DNA of 46,077 nt from a virus, in IMG/VR virus record IMGVR_UViG_3300013306_000025, positions 1 through 46,077 of that record; one strand, 5' to 3'. Each line of letters begins with the position of its first letter. Position 1 is the stretch's first letter. Positions 44,734-46,077 of this stretch are shown here, piece after piece. Both the position numbers and the translations under genes were made by a program. The notes beneath the pieces were generated by a model that searched no databases, had not been told where the DNA came from, and was given only the letters and a program-made list of their open reading frames with translations.

Positions 44734-46077
44734 GCTGCATCCTCTATTGGGTTGAACCCGTTATCACGCATCGCGCGTAACAGAATGTCTTGGATCTCAC
44801 GTTTGGTTTGCAGGCGCTCTAGCACCAGTTCGTCCACGGTGTCTGCTGCCAGGATAAAGTGGTGGAACACCGGACGGTTGTGGCCGGCCTGCAACTGGCG
44901 CACCGGACCGTTACGCTCGATGATTTGTTGGTGCTCTTCCAGGTTCCAATTGACGCTGAAGAACACCAGAATGTTGCCGCCGTCTTGCAGGTTCAGGCCG
45001 TGCCCGGCACTGGCCGGGTGGGCAAACATGATCGGGATCTCACCGCGGTTCCACGCATCGATCGTTTCCGGCTTCTTGTCCAGGTGGCGACCTTGCGGGA
45101 ACCGCGCCAATAGCCTTTCCAAATCGCTCTTGAAGTGATAAGCCACCAGCACAGGCATACCGGCTGCTTCCTCTAGAATCTCCTCGAGTGCGTTTAGCTT
45201 TTCGTCATGGATCTTTTTCCACGCCGGGCCGCCCTCTACGTACGCTGCCCCACTGGCAATCTGCAAACACTTCTGCGTCTTCGCAGCCGCGTTTAGCGCC
45301 TCAACCTGCGACCCTTCAAGGTCCATGAACATCTGCTTTTCCATGTTCTTGTACAGGACGCGCGCGGCCGGCGGCAGCTCTACGCGGATAACGTTCACGA
45401 TCGGCTCTTTGAGGTCGAACCAATCTGCAGCGTCGATCGTTATACACACGTCGCCCAAAGCTTTCTGGATCTGCTCTTGCGCCTGCTCGGTCGCTTCGAC
45501 GCCAAACCCAGTATGCGAAGCCCTGAACCAGCGTTGCTTGAAGGCGTCGTAGGTACGTCCGAGACGATCGCCCTTATCCACGAACCACATCTGCCCCCAA
45601 AGGTCTTGAAGGCCGTTAGGGCTCGGCGTACCCGTCAGTAGAATGATTCGCTTGATCTTGGTATGAGCAACACGGGCAAGGGCTTTAGCACGGCGCGTAC
45701 CCTGGCGCAGCCGGAAGCCCTTGAGCTTGGTCGCTTCGTCAACTACCACTGTGCGGAACGGCCAGTTGTCGCCTAACTGCTCGACCAGCCATTCAAGCTG
45801 TTCGAAGTTTACCGTGTAGATATCCGCCTTAGTGCGCAGTGCCGCTTGGCGTTCTTTGGCCGTGCCGCAGATCGTCACGACGTTGCGATGCTTCAAGTGG
45901 CTCCACTTCCGGTACTCCTGCGGCCAGGTGGTGCGTGCTACCCGAAGCGGCGCAACGATAAGCACTGGGTAGACATCCTCGGTAAGCGACAGATCTTCAA
46001 GCGCCGTGGCAGTGCTTACACTCTTCCCGAGCCCCATGCCAGCCCACACCGCCAAACGCTTGGTCGCATGGATCGCC
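44730..46077 (-). CDS. SNF2-type DEAD/DEAH-box helicase, main part (N-terminus at 1-170)
   Basis: The frame is open to the right edge and continues at position 170 through the circular join; the complete protein is about 464 residues. Walker A is GMGLGKS, the DEAx box is VVVDEATKLKG (about D129, E130 of the full protein), and motif III is LLTGTPSPNGL. The second lobe has VLVAYHFKSDLERLL and HQQIIERNGPVRQLQAGHNR (motif VI). It would remodel or translocate on phage DNA, working with the coupled VRR-NUC nuclease. Confidence 0.95.
   Translation of the reverse strand, partial: AIHATKRLAVWAGMGLGKSVSTATALEDLSLTEDVYPVLIVAPLRVARTTWPQEYRKWSHLKHRNVVTICGTAKERQAALRTKADIYTVNFEQLEWLVEQLGDNWPFRTVVVDEATKLKGFRLRQGTRRAKALARVAHTKIKRIILLTGTPSPNGLQDLWGQMWFVDKGDRLGRTYDAFKQRWFRASHTGFGVEATEQAQEQIQKALGDVCITIDAADWFDLKEPIVNVIRVELPPAARVLYKNMEKQMFMDLEGSQVEALNAAAKTQKCLQIASGAAYVEGGPAWKKIHDEKLNALEEILEEAAGMPVLVAYHFKSDLERLLARFPQGRHLDKKPETIDAWNRGEIPIMFAHPASAGHGLNLQDGGNILVFFSVNWNLEEHQQIIERNGPVRQLQAGHNRPVFHHFILAADTVDELVLERLQTKREIQDILLRAMRDNGFNPIEDAA

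Noticed and set aside
1-46077. Lysogeny module (integrase, CI repressor, attachment site)
   Set aside because: No recombinase-like or CI-like protein was found on either strand; the only regulator at the divergent promoters is a short Cro/YdaS-like protein.
1-46077. CRISPR array or insertion sequence
   Set aside because: No regularly spaced repeats and no transposase were seen. The repeats found are short tandem or iteron-like.

Overview
The window reads as one complete, circularly assembled genome of a tailed phage (siphovirus, HK97-like head, long lambda-like tail). Its first 123 bases are repeated exactly as its last 123 bases (1-123 = 45955-46077), and one helicase gene runs across that join. 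The base composition, the small Zn-ribbon genes, the GH19 endolysin with a nested Rz/Rz1 pair and the lambda-type tail genes suggest a gammaproteobacterial host, Pseudomonas being a plausible guess; the host is not proven by the sequence. I found no integrase and no CI-type repressor. The only regulator near the divergent promoters is a short YdaS/Cro-like helix-turn-helix protein, so the phage is probably virulent or has lost lysogeny.

Layout. Two divergent transcription blocks start at about 12.73-12.90 kb. The leftward (minus) block runs from 12729 down to 1 and, across the join, from 46077 down to 43438. It begins with two lipoproteins and a dense chain of tiny, translationally coupled genes (many ATGA, GTGA or TGATG overlaps), several of them zinc-ribbon or one-helix membrane proteins. 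It includes an unusual double CsrA-like protein, then the replication/recombination set: a DUF2800 PD-(D/E)XK nuclease, a DUF2815 ssDNA-binding protein, a family A DNA polymerase broken into two genes by an inserted ORF, a methyltransferase-like protein, a VRR-NUC nuclease, a SNF2-type helicase and a DUF3310 protein. Four leftward promoters could be read in the gaps; three share a CAAGTA element in the spacer.

The rightward (plus) block starts with the HTH gene and a primase-helicase, followed by a repeat-rich noncoding stretch that is the best origin candidate. It continues with HNH, terminase small and large subunits, a single-chain prohead protease-major capsid fusion, a GIY-YIG homing endonuclease, an E3-binding-domain protein, portal, connectors, an accessory island (norphogenetic-type protein, two tRNAs flanking a structured noncoding RNA region, a glycosyltransferase and a methyltransferase), tail completion, tail tube, a frameshifted tail assembly chaperone pair, tape measure, minor tail and adhesin genes, a beta-helix tailspike, DUF1833, an NlpC/P60 peptidase, a J-like tip protein, and a lysis cassette (two holin-like proteins, GH19 endolysin, Rz with Rz1 inside). 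The two blocks converge and overlap by 11 bp at 43438-43448.

The most unusual points are the tandem CsrA-like chain (9171-9458), the split polymerase with an ORF inserted between 15-bp imperfect direct repeats (1265-3626), the protease-capsid fusion with a strong internal ribosome site (19533), and the tRNA-flanked structured RNA unit with its own promoter and terminator (27053-27714).
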